DNA of 64,000 nucleotides, taken from positions 208,501-272,500 of the forward strand of contig JABMCL010000854.1 in assembly GCA_018857735.1 (NCBI GenBank), written 5' to 3'. The first letter of the stretch is position 1. Each line of letters starts with the position of its first letter. This document shows positions 31,401 through 43,915 of the stretch, piece by piece. The DNA comes from Alviniconcha marisindica. Lineage: Eukaryota; Mollusca; Gastropoda; Provannidae. A program made the position numbers and the translations under genes. The notes beneath the pieces were generated by a model that worked only from the letters and a program-made list of their open reading frames with translations, searched no databases and was not told the origin of the DNA.

Positions 31401-34400
31401 GGGATAAACACTTTCCTATTCAACACTACAGATGTCCACAGTTGTGTATTTCCCTGACAGGTGTCTGTTTCTGGATAAACTGTCATATGCAATGTTACAG
31501 ATGTCCACAGCTGTGTATTTCCCCCAACAGGTGCCAGCCTGTTTCGAGATAAACATGGTCCTATTCAACACTACAACTGTCCACAGCTGTGTATTTCCAT
31601 GACAGGTGTCTGTCTGTTTCGGGATAAACACTGTCCTATTCAACACTACAGATATCCACAGCTGTGTATTTCCCTGACAGGTGTCTGTTTCGGGATAAAC
31701 ACTGTCCTATTCAACACTACAACTGTCCACAGCTGTGTATTTCCATGACAGGCGTCTGTCTGTTTCGGGATAAACACTGTCCTATTCATCACTACAGATA
31801 TCCACAGCTGCGTATTTCCCTGACAGGTGTCAGTCTGTTTCTGGATAAACTGTCCGATTCAACGTTAAAGATGTCCACAGTTGTGTATTTCCCTGACAGG
31901 TGTCTGTCTGTTTCGGGATATACACTGTCCTATTCAACTCTACAGATGTCCACAGCTGTGTATTTCCCTGTCAGGTGCCTGTCTGTTTCTGGACAAACTC
32001 CACCCTGCCACTCCTCATATGAACATGCCTTATTTAGGCACATCACCGGAGAGGTTGTGCCTTTAAGGGTTGCTGATTACCGCTAATAAGGTCCAGCTCC
32101 TTGTTGATGGAGTGGACAGCCTCCTTCAGTCTGGACCGGACCGCAGTGTCCCTCTTCACCCCTTGGCTGGTGGGACGTTTCGCTGAAACGTCAAACAAAT
32201 TCTTATTATTTGGCTGAAATGCGCCAGGTCTTAGCAACAACTTTGGTGCTGATCATGATTCAGATTGTCTGGCTTCCCTGTCGTGGAACCTGTCTAGCTT
32301 GTTAAAAATTGATGCTTGAAAGCCGTGAAAATGTAACCCACGAGCACCGCCATTTGTGTCTGGCAGTCTGTGTTTTGGGGCGTCCTGAGCCAACCTTTTT
32401 TCCTGCTTTTCACTCGCCCTGATATAACCACACTGGCTGACTGGGCGTAAAATACCAACTTACTTACTTACTCCTGCTTTTCACAGAAAGAGCAAACTAA
32501 CATGGCTGCACCCTCAAGAGCTAAAATCTGAAGCAGAAAAGCACTTCTGTAGCAAACAAATACTGATAGAGCAAGACTATAAAGACTGCAGATGGAAATA
32601 CCTGCACATTTTCTATAAAACAGTACTATAAAGACTGCACATGAAATGCTTGCACAGTTTCTACATAACTAGTGAAGATGATGAAGAGATGCTTTATGTC
32701 CTCAGATGTCAGTTGACATATTTGGGACAAGTTGTGACCAATGCCGAAGCACGGTGCAATAAATCTTTACGTCCACGGAAACCAGAAGGCTCGTTAGGAC
32801 GGACAGTCCAGGATGTCCACCTCGACTCTCACACAGCTCCTGAACCATGTGATAACTAGTGAAATACACAAACATTTATTTATCTTTGCTTGGGGTTCCC
32901 TTTAACACATGAAAACAGCACTGTCAAAAGGCATTCACCAGACTGGGGTCCCTATAAAAATTGCAAATGGAAATACCAGCACATGTTTTACATAACTAGT
33001 GAACTACAGAAACATTTATCTTTGTTTGGTGTTCCCTTTAACACAAGAAAACAGCACTGTCAAAAGGCACTCACCAGACTGAGGTCCCCTTTAACATATG
33101 AAAACAGCACCGTCAAAAGGAACTCACCAGATTGAGGTCCCATTTAACACATGAAAACAACACTGTCCAAAGGCGTTCACCAGACTGGGGTCCCCTTTAA
33201 CACGTGAAAATAGCACTGTCCAAGGGCATTCACCAGACTGGTGTCCCCTTTAACACATGAAAACACCACTGTCGAAAGGCACTCACCACACAAGACCAGC
33301 CTCAAGGACTCCCTGGACTCAGAGGCAATCTCCACCTTAAGAGGCTTGCCACGCAGCGTCCACTCGCACACCTCTTGTACTGCCTTCAGTACACTCTCTG
33401 GGTTAGCATACCGCACAAACCTGGAACACAATATTCACAACAGTACAGTTACAGTGAAAGTACAGCTACCGTACTGCCTGCAGTACACTCTCCAGATTGG
33501 CGTACCGTACAAACCTCAAACACAATATTCACAAAAGTAGAGTTACACTCAAAGTACACCTCCTGTACTGCCTTCAGTACACCCTCTGGGTTGGCATACC
33601 ACACAAACCTGGGACACGATATTCACAACAGTACAGTTACAGTGAAAGTACACCTAGTGTACTGCCTTCAGTACACTCTCTGGGTTGGCGTATCACACAA
33701 ACCTGGAACACGACATTCACAGAAGTACAGCTATGCTCAAACCAGAATCCAACTGCACACCCAATGACCTACTGTAAACTGCCTTCAGCACACACCATCT
33801 GGGTTGGCACAACATACAAACTTGGAACATGATAATGATATTCACAACATTACACCTTTACAGTTACACACAACTGTCAAAGCCAGAATCAAACTGCACA
33901 CCTATTGTACTGCACTCAACACTCTCTCTTTATCCTTGTAGAATAAACTATAAACGTTCTGTGTTCTGAGTTCTCTGGATTGGTTTACTGTGCAAACCTG
34001 GAACATATTCAAAACGGTACAGTTACACTCAAAGCCAGCATCCAACTGCACGTCTATGCTATGGTGCTGCTTTCAGCACATTCAATTACCACACAAACCT
34101 GGAACATAATACTCACATGATATTGATACCCCCCCTACCCTTCCAGGTGTGTAGATCTGTACCAAGATCATGAACTGAACAACAATTTTTTGGCTTACCC
34201 ATATCCAAAAGGCCGCTCTTTTTCTGGGTGAATGAACACATCCGCCACGTGCCCACACTCTGAAAACATGTCTGTCAGCTCCTCCTGAGAAATACATAAA
34301 CCACACAAATTATATAAAAATACATTATGTGTGCAAACAAAAACATTGCTTTAAGTGGGGTTTTTAATTATCTTATTACACACTCTGAAAACATGTCTGT

Positions 34401-35309
34401 CAGCTCCTCCTGAGAAATACATACACCACACAAATTATATAAAATACATTATGTGTGCAAACAAAAACATTAAGTATTGTTGTTTTTAATTATCTTATTA
34501 CAAATTGTTATACAAAACATACACCACAGATAAATTATCCTATTACATACTGTTATACAAAACATACACCACAGATAAATCCTAGGTGTTACTTATTTTA
34601 TTCCACTTTTTCTACAAAAACATTGCTTCTTTTTAAAACCATATTATTAAGGGCGGTTCAGTGAAGCTGGTTTGCATGAGTGAATGCCCTTTGTAATCTT
34701 TCGAGCAAGAAGTTGCGAGCGGTCGCAGCATCACTTCCGGGCCGATTTTTGAGTAGGCATTGCTACACACGGTGTATAACAATGGAAGTTGAACCTAGAA
34801 TTGCGAAGCAGTACAAATGCCACCACTGCTGTTGTTGCAAAAATTACCATGGAAAGGGGATGGAGGGTGGGTTTTTTTTTGGTTTTTGGCTGACCAGAAG
34901 ATCGCGAGTTTGTGAGAAAAAAAAGCGTTTTGGGGCATCCGCATCTGACTACGGGCCTCCAAAAATGCCTTTAAAGTTGGCACTGTCAAATTTGCAAATT
35001 CACAGTCACCGCCTTCCATTGTGAAGAACGTACGCACCAGAAGTAAAAGCAGCCAAGGGACTTAAGCGATGCCGGGCAAAAGTCAAGGGAGTTAACAACC
35101 CCACCTGAACTGCCCAACAGTACTACTAGTATTACAGATTAATTGTTACTATAATTACTAAGTACTATACTAGTGTGTCTGCATGTAAAGCAGACAGTGC
35201 CACTGGCACTGATAACTCCTCATTGTTACTTTATTCTACTTCTTTTATGTAGTCAGGCCTGGTAACTTATAATTTTTAACTGATATTAATAAATAATAAT
35301 CTGTTGTTG

Positions 35310-35370
<61 letters not shown>

Positions 35371-35504
35371 TCCAACTGATGATAAATTACCATCACATTT
35401 ACCAATATTTTTCAAATAAATTCATTTACAAGTTAATACAAGCAAACTAAACCCACCTTTGTGGCATCATTGGGGAGGTGACCCACAAATATACTGTACA
35501 GCAT
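27932..35504 (-). CDS. RRM-domain RNA-binding protein with a long low-complexity tail
   Basis: Exons in transcript order: 35504-35457 (ATG at 35504, or acceptor after 35493), 34284-34199, 33420-33287, 32182-32081, 30984-30831, 30446-29085 and 28441-27932 (stop at 27932-27934). The first five join in phase, as do the last two. The join 30831 to 30446 is out of phase: a small exon is missing, or the big exon uses the phase-compatible upstream acceptor at 30495. Layout: one RRM; a basic/helical linker; a short segment with SRWVVKCMESMPTRYAAKL; a 454-codon exon rich in Ser, Pro and Gly with a conserved-looking helical part (YYQALLLGLRDMKKKNLLPP); and a tail of 13-residue repeats. RG motifs suggest a possible arginine-methylation or RNP role, which is inference. 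Upstream 5-prime exons may exist. I do not recognise the family; a TDRD10-type protein (RRM plus Tudor) was considered but no Tudor fold is evident. Confidence 0.75.
30758..31047. repeat. C runs flanking an RRM-gene exon
   Basis: C-rich runs at 30758-30790 and 31030-31047 lie within introns on each side of exon 30831-30984. They may be collapse-prone in assembly and could hide a missing short exon. Confidence 0.7.
31365..32030. repeat. 74-bp tandem repeat, nine copies, in an RRM-gene intron
   Basis: Units contain CCTGACAGGTGTCTGTCTGT, TTCGGGATAAACACTGTCCT and CAACACTACAGATGTCCACA. They begin near 31377, 31452, 31522, 31598, 31673, 31744, 31819, 31891 and 31967. I found no match to the neighbouring exons, unlike several other arrays here. 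Confidence 0.9.
32408..32472 (+). repeat. Short interspersed repeat family B, copy 5
   Basis: GCCCTGATATAACCACACTG, then GACTGGGCGTAAAATACCAA and CTTACTTACTTA. Adjacent 32540-32670 contains two imperfect copies of a CTATAAAGACTGCA...CTGCACA segment. Confidence 0.75.
32672..32848. repeat. Dispersed repeat family A, copy 3
   Basis: Full-length match to 5520-5706, same orientation, inside an intron of the minus-strand RRM gene. Confidence 0.8.
32890..33286 (-). repeat. Tandem array carrying copies of the exon's 5-prime splice donor
   Basis: About five units of roughly 52 bases lie directly downstream (minus strand) of RRM-gene exon 33420-33287. On the minus strand the genuine junction reads TGTG/GTGAGTGCCTTTCGAC. 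Repeat units read TCTG/GTGAGTGCCTTTTGAC, TCTG/GTGAATGCC... or TCTG/GTGAACGCC..., followed by the same AGTG(C/T)TGTTTTCATGTGTT and AAAGGGGAC. Unit starts are near 33241, 33189, 33137, 33086, 33025 and 32895. Confidence 0.88.
33287..35504 (-). CDS. RRM-encoding exons of the RNA-binding protein
   Basis: Three exons make one complete RRM. RNP2 is IFVGHLP in exon 35504-35457. Helix 1 is EELTDMFSECGHVADVFI in 34284-34199. RNP1 is FGYGFVRY, split across the junction between 34199 and 33420. Helix 2 and strand 4 are PESVLKAVQEV and GKPLKVEIA in 33420-33287. Both RNP motifs carry the aromatic residues expected for RNA binding. The N-terminus before RNP2 is only three residues if ATG 35504 is the start, short for an RRM, so a further upstream exon is possible. 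A stop codon lies 36 bases upstream of that ATG in frame. Confidence 0.85.
33421..34110 (-). repeat. Tandem array carrying copies of the exon's 3-prime splice site and first ~55 bases
   Basis: Directly upstream (minus strand) of exon 33420-33287 are about six degenerate copies, spaced about 95-150 bases, of TTCCAG/GTTTGTGCGG plus the following AGAGTGTACTGAAGGCAG. They lie near 33467-33520, 33561-33623, 33655-33710, 33766-33830, 33900-33995 and 34057-34107. The second and third closest keep TGTGTGG(T)ATGCCAACCC-like sequence, clearly coding-derived. Confidence 0.9.
34251..34475 (-). repeat. Tandem duplication of the 5-prime part of an RRM exon with its acceptor
   Basis: The segment 34251-34350 (exon start GAGGAGCTGACAGACATG, acceptor TATTTCTCAG and intron) is repeated at 34379-34475 with near identity. 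The second copy contains the acceptor and about 35 exonic bases but no donor, so it is a partial decoy exon just upstream of the real one. Confidence 0.9.
34660..35440. other. No exon recognised; (TA)n at 35313-35366
   Basis: Intron of the RRM gene between 34284 and 35457. It contains a (TA)n run of about 54 bases. The open frames at 34680-35037 lack recognisable domains. Confidence 0.5.
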
Positions 35505-35569
35505 GATGACAGTGCAAAGCCAGTCACCTCCAACAAATCAGCTGTACATCTGTAACAGTGTAAGTGTAA

Positions 35570-35731
35570 ACGCACATATATATATATATATACATGTGTA
35601 CACACACACACATGAGAATGCACACACACACAGTACACACACACACACACACACACACACAGCATACACATATATGTACACGTCACACACACACACACAC
35701 ATACTACACACACACACATGCCACACACATG

Positions 35732-35779
<48 letters not shown>

Positions 35780-35782
35780 GAA
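35570..35782. repeat. (TA)n and (CA)n microsatellites
   Basis: Interrupted (TA)n then (CA)n blocks up to 35780, immediately upstream of the putative RRM-gene start on the minus strand. 35790-36810 shows only a GT run at 36287-36304 and a G run near 36340. Confidence 0.88.
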
Positions 35783-36812
35783 TACCAGGATAATCAACAA
35801 GTTCTTGCTGTACAATGTAGTGGTACTAAGTAAGGCTTGGGATTCTACCTGGAATACAAACGGCCAAAAATGTTGTGTTCAGAGAGAAGAATGAATAACA
35901 AATTAGGCTTTTAAACTACAGCACTTGGCACGGAAAGAGGCAGGAAGTGTGGCAAGGCAAGAAGGGTGGGGTGGAGCCTGCAGGAAGGGAAGGGGTCTTG
36001 GTTTGTGATAGTCAGAAGGGTAGAAGTAAGCGTGGGAAATTCCAGAGCAGAGTGGATCATATGGTGGGGGGAGACAAGAGGGAGGAGTGCATGTGATAAT
36101 GGGAGAAAAGAATGGACTACTCCGACTAGTCAGTCACTGTTTGAAGTTATTAAGTTATAGCTGGATTATACATAAATAAATTATACTATAGAGTTAATAA
36201 GTTATGGCCTACATGAGAAAATATTTGCAAATATTATTGTATTACTGTATTAGCAATTTGGCAAAGTATATCTATCAACAGAATGAGTGTGTGTGTGTGT
36301 GTGTGGTGGGGCAGGGGTAGTAGGGGATGGGTTGGGAGATGGGGGGGGGGCAGTGATGGGGTGCAGTGGTTAGCACTAGCAGACAGCTAGAATGCTTTTT
36401 TACCCATCCCTCCCTTTTTCTTTTCTTTGTCAAGACTGCAACGGTGCAAGGTTCATTCGTTCAACTCCGAGCACCACAAAAAAGGCACAATGTTTGTGTG
36501 GTTGCATACATGCATGTAATCCAATGGCAGGACCAACTGATGCATGCATGTATTTATCTATAATCAAAATGAACAGCATTCGCTAAAGGAATGCTTGTCA
36601 ATTCCTGCAAACAGGAGAACTTACCATCTCAAGTCCAGCCAACGTTGAACCTTTTAGTCTGAGAGCTCTCCGTCTTACCAAGTCCAAGCCGAACATGCAC
36701 GCGGGAGATCTAATCAAGGGAAATAATCTTGAGTGGGTACTAGCCTGTGCAACTGGGCCCGACGGCCATTAAATTTTGGGACTGTCTGCTTTCCACAGAA
36801 ATCTTGATCTCC

Positions 36813-37035
36813 GTGAGCCAGTTTGGCCTAGCGGTAAGGCGTTAGGCTGGTAAGCAGAGGGACCGCGGTTCGAATCCGCTTCGACTCTGGTTTCTCTTCA
36901 AAAGTTGCGTTCCCTATGGACACTGAGTCAGTCTTGCGACTTTGTCCCTCACCGTCAATTATAACTTGAAACATTAAAATGGCTCTCATCGCTGCCCACC
37001 TTAATGCAGAAGTCATTCTGGTGGTGACAGTGTAG
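36813..37035 (+). mobile_element. tRNA-derived SINE family E, copy 1
   Basis: Head with A-box-like TTTGGCCTAGCGGTAAGGCG and perfect B-box GGTTCGAATCC (36867-36877). The body has TTTCTCTTCAAAAGTTGCG, TTGCGACTTTGTCCCTCA and ATCGCTGCCCACCTTAATG, ending ATTCTGGTGGTGACAGTG. A second copy on the other strand (48341-48557) aligns along its whole length, so the family is about 220 bases long and has been mobile. The acceptor stem does not pair well, so it is not a tRNA gene. Confidence 0.85.
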
Positions 37036-37631
37036 CAATAGGTATATAATCTCCCTCCCCCACCCACCCACACACACATCCCCCCTCACACACACACACC
37101 CGCCCATTCTCCCCGTCCCTATAAGCCTTGTCAGTCAGTCAGTGGTTCTCAGGTGGACCGCCGCTTTACTAAAGCACCATGTTTATAAGTTTATATTTTA
37201 TATCTTGATCTTATACGTCGCCGGATCTAACTTTTAAGTTCGGTATAAATGCGATGGGCCGGAGGGGAGCGCGCACACGTGACTGACATTGTCAGCTTGT
37301 GGTGGCGGTGATCCATCGCTTGAAGTCCTCGAGCGTGGGGGCCTTCACTGACCTGGTCGTCACTGAGATGGTTCCAGTCGGTGATGGTCCCATTAGGAAT
37401 GGGGGAGAGGGGTATATATATATGAACAGCTCGTCCCAAACGCTCTGACCCGCAAAAACAGGAAAGACCGGCATCACTGACCAGAACAACAGATAATTTA
37501 CCATTGGAAATATAGTAAGGTGCCGTGGGGAACTCGCCCCACATCTGAAGTCTTTGGCCAAGGTCATTATGACCTTGATCGAGCAGCTATGCCCGACAGT
37601 CACAGAAAGGCGAATTATGTTTGAATGTTGA

Positions 37632-37724
37632 AGTGCTGCTTTACATCCACAGAAACCGTAGGTTTATTAGGGACGGGGAGCCCAGGACGTCCACCTCAAC
37701 TTTCACACAGCTCATGAGCCGGCT
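37632..37724 (+). repeat. Dispersed repeat family A, partial copy 4
   Basis: TTTACATCCACAGAAACCGT, then GGGAGCCCAGGACGTCCACC and CACACAGCTCATGAGCC. Only the 3-prime half of the element is present. Confidence 0.7.
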
Positions 37725-37785
37725 CTGAGAATTATGTTTTCAAAAGTTTATTCCCTTATATCTCTCACACCCACCCACACGCATG

Positions 37786-37878
37786 CATGCACACACACAC
37801 ACACACACACACATCATGGATGACATCCCCCCCCTCCCCAAAAGATGTTGTTTACAAATTGGGAACACAATAGGTTCA

Positions 37879-37932
<54 letters not shown>

Positions 37933-38000
37933 AGTGTGTGTGTATGTGTGAGTGTGTTTGTGTGTGTGTGTGTGTGTGCTCGTGTTTGTGTGGGTGTGAG
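37786..38000. repeat. (CA)n, (TA)n and (GT)n microsatellites
   Basis: (CA)n at 37790-37813, (TA)n at 37879-37922 and (GT)n-rich sequence at 37920-37985, with further GT-rich stretches at 38644-38673 and 38868-38898. Confidence 0.88.
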
Positions 38001-38644
38001 GGTGGGTGGGTGAGCCAGTGAGGGTGGGTTGTTTGCATTGGTGAGGGTTGTTTCGGAATGTGCTAGTGTCTGTTAGTGTTTGTAGAGTGGTATCAATAGT
38101 AATAACCTAGAAAGAGACAATAAGGAAGGGGGTGGGGGTGGCGCGGGCAGAGACGGATAGCACGATAGAGACAGGGGTGATGGGAGTGGGTGAGGGTAGT
38201 GTGTGTGCGTCAGTGCATAACATGGGAAAGGGAATAAGGGGGGGGGGGGGGGTACGACTCACAAGCCGAGTTGACTCTTTGTGAACACTTAGTTCGGTCT
38301 TAGTCATTGTTTTTTATTCTTCGAGTTTTAGTCACCTGATATTTTAGAATCATTGTGTGAACTGTTTTTTTACCCTCGTTCAGTTGTTTAGAATAAACCC
38401 CCGAGGAAGGCGTCAGCCGAAAATTTGGGAACTTTTATGCCAACTTCTTGTTTTTCTTTGATTTTTATCAGTTTTATATATATATGCTTCTTTAATTTTT
38501 TGTTGTTTGGGTGGGGTGGAGGGGGGGGGGGGGAGGCATCTCTTCTGGGTATGGTATTGTGGAGTACCTGTAATTAGCATAAGACTATAACACTTGGTGT
38601 CACTTTTTAGTTTGCAACAATAAAAAAATGTTTTGGGTCAGCCA

Positions 38645-38675
<31 letters not shown>

Positions 38676-38868
38676 ATACAGTGCATGTGTAGGTGTGAGT
38701 GTATCTATTACAGCATGTGTGTGTGTGTGATTGTGTGTACACGAGAGTATGTGTGTGTCAATGTGTGATGGTGTGGGTGTGTGTAAATGCATGTGTGGCA
38801 GGTGTGTCTGTGTCAGTACACATGTGTGAGGGTGTGTGAGTGATTTTTAAGCTTGTGTCTGTATACTT

Positions 38869-38899
<31 letters not shown>

Positions 38900-41800
38900 G
38901 AAATGTTTCAATCTGTAATGAGAAACTGCAGCTGGCCAGGGAAGTGGTGGATAATCGTTTGAGAACCAAATGTCAGAATCAACAGAGAAAATAAGACTGA
39001 TAATCTGCAAGACTGAATTAAATATTTTGATGGGGGAGCAGGGAGGGGAAGAGGTGCATACATAAACATCCACACACAATACTAACTGCACAGTTTAATC
39101 AAACACACATACAAGAAAAATACTGCAAGCCAAACACATATATATCTGCAAAGACAATGTTAATCTTTTCTCATTTTGTTTATTCAGTTTGATACGACAT
39201 AAGCAATACATATTATTAGAACATAATAATATCGGAATGATTGTTCAAAATCTATATCAAAAACTATCAAAATGAGTATATCGTCCAAACTGTTCTACTA
39301 TCCAAATCACTCTGCCCAAGTCATTTAAAAAATAGGCTGGAAGATTGCTGTAAATATGGCAGAATATCATTGAGGGTAGAGACAAAAATGCATGGAACAT
39401 GCCACTGTACAATGTAACATCCTGGCAAAGATGGATCAATCACTATAAACAAATAAATAGCGCAGGCCACATTTAAAACCATCACTTATTCTTTCAATCA
39501 GAATGTTAAACAACATGGTATTTTACTAATAATAATCTGCATGCTGCAAACCTCTCAACGTCACAAATTGTACAGGTGCATATTTCACAAACTATGTCAA
39601 CAATTCAGGCTCTTAAAAATTACAACAATAATAATAAGCTAACAAAAAGCCTCCTCAACCTATCCAAACAATCACAGGAGTTCAATATAATACCTCCTGA
39701 ACTGCATGACCAGATAAGATCAGATTTCTCGGGACGGACTGAATTCAGTAACGCTGGCTAAAAAAAGGCAACAGAGTTGGGTGCATGTGGGGTTCGAGAC
39801 ATCACCTGGAGATTTTCAGACCAAAACACAGGCTGAATTATCAGTTGCTTAGCTAGTAATGGGATCTTGGAATCCTGTTGTCAACCATACAGGGTGGTGT
39901 GAAATGCCCAAAGAAATTAAGTTAGACAACTCTTGCTCTTTAGAACCAAACGCAGAAATGGGACAATGCAAGATGCGTGCAAATTTTCAAGGCAAGCCCC
40001 TTTTTTCAAAGTGACACAACAACAGTTAAATGATAATGAAGAAAATATACTGATCCAGTTACGTTTTTTGTGAAATGCCTGGAGTGTCTGGACGAGGGTT
40101 GGAAACAAGACACACTGTTACTTCACTGTTCTCCCTTGAGCCGGACCTGGGGGCTTCTTCTCCTTATCTATTTTTTTTTTTTAATGTTTTTCTTCTGGCA
40201 TTTGCAAGTTAAAACTGGACTCACAACTGCCAGACTCCTGGCAATCCCACATGCATCCAATGATGGTTAAAGCTTGTACAATTGATTTTGGTGGGTGTGA
40301 AACAAAAACTGGTTTCAGAAGTGGGGGGGGGGGGGGGCAGTTTGGAGGATGAGGTCAAGGAGGAGAAGGGGGTGGACTGATAGCCACAGCATTGCAGGTG
40401 GGAAAGGAGGTCAAAGTGCACACCACCTGATCAAGAGAACAAGAACAACAAGGTGCAGAACAAGAGCAAAAACACACACACAAAAACTACTGCACGAACT
40501 GACCCGCTAATTATTCAATGCGACTAAATTAAATTTAAGGAGGAAAAGTAGAGAAAGACACCACTGACTGAAGTAAATAACATTAAAGAAAAACCAAAAT
40601 TAAAAGGGTGATACTACTCAATGGTGAACAATGCTTTCAGGACACACACACACACACACACACACACATGCACACACGCATATGCACACACACACATGCA
40701 CGCACGCATATGCACACACACACACACACACCACTGGAGCTGTGCAGCTTCAAAACTGGCACCTCTTGTGCACGGAGCAAGTGCCATCTCCTCACCATTA
40801 CACCACTGTTGATTCAGCAGTGGGATGATGTTGATTCAGCAGCGGGATGACATTTTTAGCTCCAAATACACAAGATTGCAAATTGCATCAATCAGCCAGC
40901 ATCAACAGAGTGCCTCAAAGAAAGAATTTACGGACAGCGATAAAATCCAGTCATGCTTGTAGCCTGACACACAGCTTTCAACAAGGCGGGCCTGCATTCC
41001 TGGTACTCATTGGACCGCACATTGTTGAGATCTCACTTCCTACACACACACATAAATCAAAACAAACACAAAATGGTCTTTTGGGGAGAAATGTGTCAAA
41101 CCAGCACACTGGCATGTGCAGAAAGAAAGAAAAATGATGTAGACTTATAGACTGGCTGAGGGTGAGGATTAATTTAAGTTCACCAAAATACATTTCAAAT
41201 AATTCAAATGGATTTTAAGGCCAGTGCACCTGGTCAACCTGATTATCATTTGGACTTACATCATTTGGATTTCATAAAGGATTCAGTCTGTCAAAAGACA
41301 AACAAAAAAACAGAGTTAAAGCAAGACTGTCAGATCAATCAATCTCTTATCACAAAATACTGTACACAACCATGGCAGGTATAAGTATGATATGTCTTAG
41401 TGGGAGCTGATTTTCATCAACTACTATGAAAACTACAGCAAACATATGACAGTAGGGATCATGTAGTACTTCTATCGGTCTGTGCATGTCCATATACACA
41501 TTACAGACACAAACTAGTCCCTCCCACACAAATCCACTGTGAAAATAAACACTAACAACATAAAAGTTAACACTTTAAAATATCAGTGATACTTTTGGCA
41601 ACAAAATCTGTTGTGACTCAATAAAATCCAAAGCAACAAATCCAAAGCAACTAGTAAAAGCACTTGTGACTCAGAGCAAAAGAATCCAGTGTAATTTATA
41701 AATACAATCCACCACCGAATCAACTAGGATTCAAATAATCTTCGTAACACTTTGTAAAAAAAAAAAACTGTAAAGAAATTCATGGGCGGCCTATGTCCCA

Positions 41801-43375
41801 TCCACATCACAGTTCTTGGTTTTGGTTTCATTTTCTTTTTAAATGTCTTGAAACACTGAATGCAACAAGCAGGTGGAAACTGTGACTCGATCACTGGTAA
41901 ATGCATTCTCTTTGCTCAGAATGTTCAACTGTAGGTTCTCAAAAGGTTGACCACAAATTAAATGTAGAGTTTTTCATTTAAAAAAAATAAAAATAAAAAC
42001 TAAGAAAAAAATTGTAATTTCAAATAAACCTGGTAAATTGGGGCAACAAATAATCACAAGACAAACAGTATCTCTCATCAGAAATTAGTTGAACAATACT
42101 AAGCATTCATATTTGGTCAGTCACTGAAGTAAGTACATCCACCATGGCTTGGGCTGTGTTGCAACATGCTGACACCACCCGAGAACACCCAGACTACATT
42201 AAAATGTTATGCACCGCATAATTACCACATAAACCACCCCTAAAGAAATTACTGTAATTTATTTCGTATCTACTCTCATCTCATCAAACAAGCATATTAA
42301 AAAAAAAAAGAAGGTAAAATGTGGTCATGTACCAAGCAGACCAAAAAAAGGAAAGTTCTTTAGTTTCTGTTGTGAACAAGTCATGATATCGTGATCCACA
42401 CTGAGAAGACGCCATCAGTAACATCCGACACACTGATTATCTTTTCTTTATTTGGCGCTGTTAGCTGGAAGCAACACATAATAAATACTATTTCTATGTA
42501 AGAGCTAGCTACCTTATTTCTCAAGAAATCTGTTTTTATTCAATCATGAATGCTTTCAAGGAAATATCTACAATCAGCTAACCTTCCCTTAGCCATGTCA
42601 CAAATGACAGCCATGAAAATGGCGCAATTTGTACCAAAAAAGACTCGTGGCACAAGATTAAGAAATAATGATGCCTTTACACATTCTGGCATTTCCCTTA
42701 TTTCTCCAAACACGTTACATCAGCAAAATATAGCAGTAGTTAAAAAAGTTTCATGTTCTGAATTTCTTTTTATTTCATCGGGAAAGTGGCATCACTGAAG
42801 TAAGTACATCCACCTTGGCTTGGGCTGTGTTGCAACATGTTGAGAGAACACCTGGGCTACATTAAAATGTTATGCACTGCATAGCTACATGGAGACTAAT
42901 AAAATGTTATGCACTGCATAGCTACATGGAGACTATCTTTAGAGCCATGATGCATAAAATCTCCTTGCATAACTCCAGAAATGGAGACAACCCCTCCAGA
43001 CGGTGTGTGGCTGCACTTGTGGCCAGCTAATAAAAACTTCTTCTTTTTAAACAGTCCTACACGCAGTCCTCTCCATCTCGACCGGTGGAATGTATTTGTC
43101 AGTGTACAACTGCGTACACTGGGTGAGCATTCAGCTGGGAAACACTTCAACAACAACAACTGAAGTAAATACACAGCACTGTCACAGCCAGATAACTCTT
43201 TCTGCCTCCACAGCTCCCTGACAGCGCCACATGCACAGCCCCATGCTCGACTAAAGCACTTTCAGGGGCTTTGTCTTACTGAGACGTAACAAGTTAGCTT
43301 GTGCCTCCAGCGCATATGGCTGTTGGGGAAACAGCTGCACACACTACCCACTCACCCTCACTCAACAAACTTCTG
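38900..43375. other. AT-rich stretch without recognised genes
   Basis: No exon recognised on either strand. It contains a (CA)n/(GCAT) patch at 40641-40732 and a G run at 40322-40337. About 100 bases at 42120-42220 (ACTGAAGTAAGTACATCCAC...) are duplicated at 42791-42890, the second copy followed by a tandemly doubled AAAATGTTATGCACTGCATA. A fragment of the same unit recurs at 44045-44110. Confidence 0.5.
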
Positions 43376-43384
43376 CATCAGCTC

Positions 43385-43915
43385 ATAGCTCTGACCCCAA
43401 TGCACTAAGCACTGGCTCTGACCCCAATGCGCTGAGCACACTGGTTCTGACTCCAGTGTGCTGAGCACTGGCTCTGACCCCAATGCACTGAGCACACTGG
43501 CTCTGACCCCAATGCACTGAGCACACTGGCTCTGACCCCAATGCACTGAGCACACTGGCTCTGACCCCAGACACTTGCTCTGACCCCAATGCATTGAGCA
43601 CAGCAGATCTGACCCCAATGCACTGAGCACACTGGCTCTGACCCCAATGTACTGAGCACACTGGCTCTAACCCCAATGTGCTGAGCACACTGGCTCTGAC
43701 CCCAGACACTGGCTCTGACCCCAATGCACTGAGCACAGATCTGACCCCAATGCACTGAGCACACTGGCTCTGACCCCAATGCACTGATCACACTGGCTCT
43801 GACCCCAATGCACTGAGCACACTGGCTCTCACCCCAATGCGCTGAGCACACTGGCTCTGACCCAATGCACTGAGCACACTGGCACTGACCCCAATGCACT
43901 GAGCACAGCGGCTCC
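43385..43915. repeat. 29-bp minisatellite, about 19 copies
   Basis: Unit CTCTGACCCCAATGCACTGA plus GCACACTGG. A shorter variant (CTCTGACCCCAGACACTTG) interrupts at 43560 and 43690, showing block duplication of several units. Confidence 0.93.

Noticed and set aside
33241..33832. Three overlapping plus-strand frames with similar repeats
   Set aside because: They are antisense shadows of the acceptor-type array upstream of the RRM exon.
36813..36890. tRNA gene with a perfect B box
   Set aside because: The acceptor stem does not pair, and the sequence continues into a body shared with a second dispersed copy, so it is a SINE head.
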